Shown here: positions 62,838-64,000 of the stretch, piece by piece
Numbering within the stretch: the first letter of the stretch is position 1
How the letters are laid out: every line of letters starts with the position of its first letter
Source: Candidatus Gastranaerophilales bacterium
Lineage (GTDB): Bacteria; Cyanobacteriota; Vampirovibrionia; Gastranaerophilales; Gastranaerophilaceae
Length of the DNA: 64,000 nucleotides
Direction of reading: 5' to 3'
Assembly: GCA_944324405.1 (NCBI GenBank)
Contig: CALUWF010000007.1
Location: 1-64,000, forward strand
Translations under genes and position numbers: made by a program
The notes under the pieces: generated by a model
Seen by the model: only the letters and a program-made list of their open reading frames with translations
The model's database searches: none
Told to the model about the DNA's origin: nothing

Positions 62838-63800
62838 CTAAAACTCCGAAGTTTTTAATATCAGCTCCACAAGCGAATTATAGTCTATACCCATATGATT
62901 TGCTTGTGCGGGTAAATCGCTTAAATCTGTCATGCCCGGGTTTGTATTTATTTCAAGCACATAAGGCGTATTATTATACACAAGAAAGTCAACCCGCGCA
63001 ACACCTCGGCATTCACACGCCTCAAAAGCTTTTATTGCAATATTTTGCATATTTTTTGTCATTTCTTCATCAAAATCGGCAGGCAAGATAAATCTTGTAA
63101 GCCCTTTTGTGTATTTTGCCTCATAATCGTACCATTGCGTTTTTGTTTCAAAACCGAGTATTGGTGTTGCAAAAGTTTCAATGCCGTTTTGGGTTTTCTT
63201 CTGCAAAACTCCGATTGTAGCGCTTTTTCCTTGATAATATTCTTCTATTAAAATTTTATTATCGGATTTTTTTGCCAATTTAAAAGCTTCTTTTAATTCA
63301 TCGAAATTCTCAACCCTGCTCATGCCAATGCTTGAACCCTCTTTTACAGGCTTTACCATAAGCGGATAATCAAGCCCTGATACAATCTGTTCAAGGTTTT
63401 CAAGGTTGTAAGCACAAACGGATGAAATCAAAGGAATATCACAGGTCGCAAGAATATTTTTTGTTGTTTCTTTATCCATACAAAGGGCAGAAGATTTGAC
63501 ATCACATCCCGTGTATTTTATTCCCATAATCTCCAATAAACCCTGTATACAGCCATCTTCGCCATATCTACCATGGAGCACATTGAAGGCAAATTCATAT
63601 TCACCCTCATGTAATTTTTGTGCAACATCACGCCCCACATCAAGAATTTGAGCATTTTTGTATCCCAATTCCAAAAGCGCACGATGGACGTTTTTTCCGC
63701 TTCTTAAAGACACTTCGCGCTCTGCGGACATTCCACCGCAAAGCACCGCTATTTTAGACTCTTTATTTAATTCGCTTAATCTTTTTTTATCACTCTCCAT
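62838..63800 (-). CDS. ddl: D-alanine-D-alanine ligase
   Basis: A 320-residue ATP-grasp enzyme making the D-Ala-D-Ala end of the peptidoglycan stem: VLCGGMSAEREVSLRSG, LHGRYGEDGCIQGLLE, PLMVKPVKEGSSIGMSRV, and VLEINTNPGMTDLSDLP. It starts 25 bases inside the end of murB, so the two are coupled. Confidence 0.96.
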   Translation of the reverse strand: MESDKKRLSELNKESKIAVLCGGMSAEREVSLRSGKNVHRALLELGYKNAQILDVGRDVAQKLHEGEYEFAFNVLHGRYGEDGCIQGLLEIMGIKYTGCDVKSSALCMDKETTKNILATCDIPLISSVCAYNLENLEQIVSGLDYPLMVKPVKEGSSIGMSRVENFDELKEAFKLAKKSDNKILIEEYYQGKSATIGVLQKKTQNGIETFATPILGFETKTQWYDYEAKYTKGLTRFILPADFDEEMTKNMQNIAIKAFEACECRGVARVDFLVYNNTPYVLEINTNPGMTDLSDLPAQANHMGIDYNSLVELILKTSEF

Positions 63801-64000
63801 ATTTCATCCTCAGCTTCGCTAAATTCTCCCGCGCGAACAATTTCACATTGTAATTCTATATTAAACTTTTCTTTCACTGATGTATACATTTTGTAAAGCA
63901 CTTGTAAATACTCATACGACGTGCAATTTAAAAAATTTATGACAAAATTGCCATGCCGGGCCCATACACCCGCATTTCCGACATGAAAATCCTTAAGTCC
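63776..64000 (-). CDS. murB: UDP-N-acetylenolpyruvoylglucosamine reductase, C-terminal part
   Basis: The last 74 codons of a gene that continues beyond the right edge. Translating the minus strand gives GLKDFHVGNAGVWARHGNFV, then LNCTSYEYLQVLYKMYTSVKE and FNIELQCEIVRAG, which matches the C-terminus of MurB (normally GLxGxxxGxAxVSxxHANFIVN and LExEVxxxG). MurB reduces enolpyruvyl-UDP-GlcNAc, the product of MurA. It was identified directly from the bases because the reading frame has no start in the window. Confidence 0.85.
   Translation of the reverse strand, partial: GLKDFHVGNAGVWARHGNFVINFLNCTSYEYLQVLYKMYTSVKEKFNIELQCEIVRAGEFSEAEDEIWRVIKKD

Overview
The window looks like chromosomal DNA of a low-GC, compactly coded Gram-negative bacterium. 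My best guess is a gut member of the Gastranaerophilales (Vampirovibrionia/Melainabacteria, the non-photosynthetic sister group of Cyanobacteria). The guess rests on a ThiD2-ThiE fusion, a VKOR-thioredoxin fusion of cyanobacterial type, a DAP-type MurE beside TonB/ExbB/ExbD and AsmA-like envelope proteins, and several unrecognised proteins of a style I associate with that order. No rRNA is present, so the taxonomy is inference.

Layout. 1-1050: a HigB-like toxin, a possible small structured RNA with its own promoter and terminator, one intact tRNA-Leu(CAG), a broken tRNA-Leu copy, and direct repeats that copy the tRNA promoter and 5' end. 1053-8813: an alpha/alpha-barrel protein, glutamate dehydrogenase, an unknown membrane protein, thiamine phosphate synthase, and a sigma/anti-sigma pair. 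8475-15588 (minus strand): a cell-wall and division block (GT2, rsmH, ftsL-like, ftsI-like PBP, murE, murA, small repeat protein). 15628-20067: a TadE/BlaI operon and three glycosyltransferases, one of the ABO-like GT6 family. 20069-26489: uvrC, DUF192, bL25, folP, a Cys-cluster protein and gpmI.

26519-43181 is an envelope region: lgt, a TPR lipoprotein, a 1522-residue AsmA-like protein, two small exported proteins, TonB, ExbB, two ExbD, a second AsmA-like protein of about 1200 residues, and a large M16 peptidase. 43337-54187 holds a DUF2229 protein, the clpX-zinc-finger/ruvX/DUF1292 operon, dciA, metK, aspS, a class A beta-lactamase-like protein, a GGDEF protein and hisF. 54257-64000 holds a coiled-coil protein, VKOR-DsbA, queH, the pyrH-frr-cdsA-rnc-rpe operon, a helical-repeat protein, and the minus-strand murB-ddl-ftsQ cluster, with murB cut by the window edge.

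Together the genes cover peptidoglycan precursor synthesis (murA, murB, murE, ddl), septal synthesis (ftsI, ftsL, ftsQ), lipoprotein and phospholipid synthesis (lgt, cdsA), and a proton-driven TonB machine next to two paralogous bridge-like AsmA proteins. Gene packing is very tight: many co-oriented genes overlap by 1-25 bases, and at seven of thirteen convergent junctions the stop codons overlap or lie one base apart. Several genes appear to have a promoter only 6-7 bases before the start codon, which suggests leaderless mRNAs.
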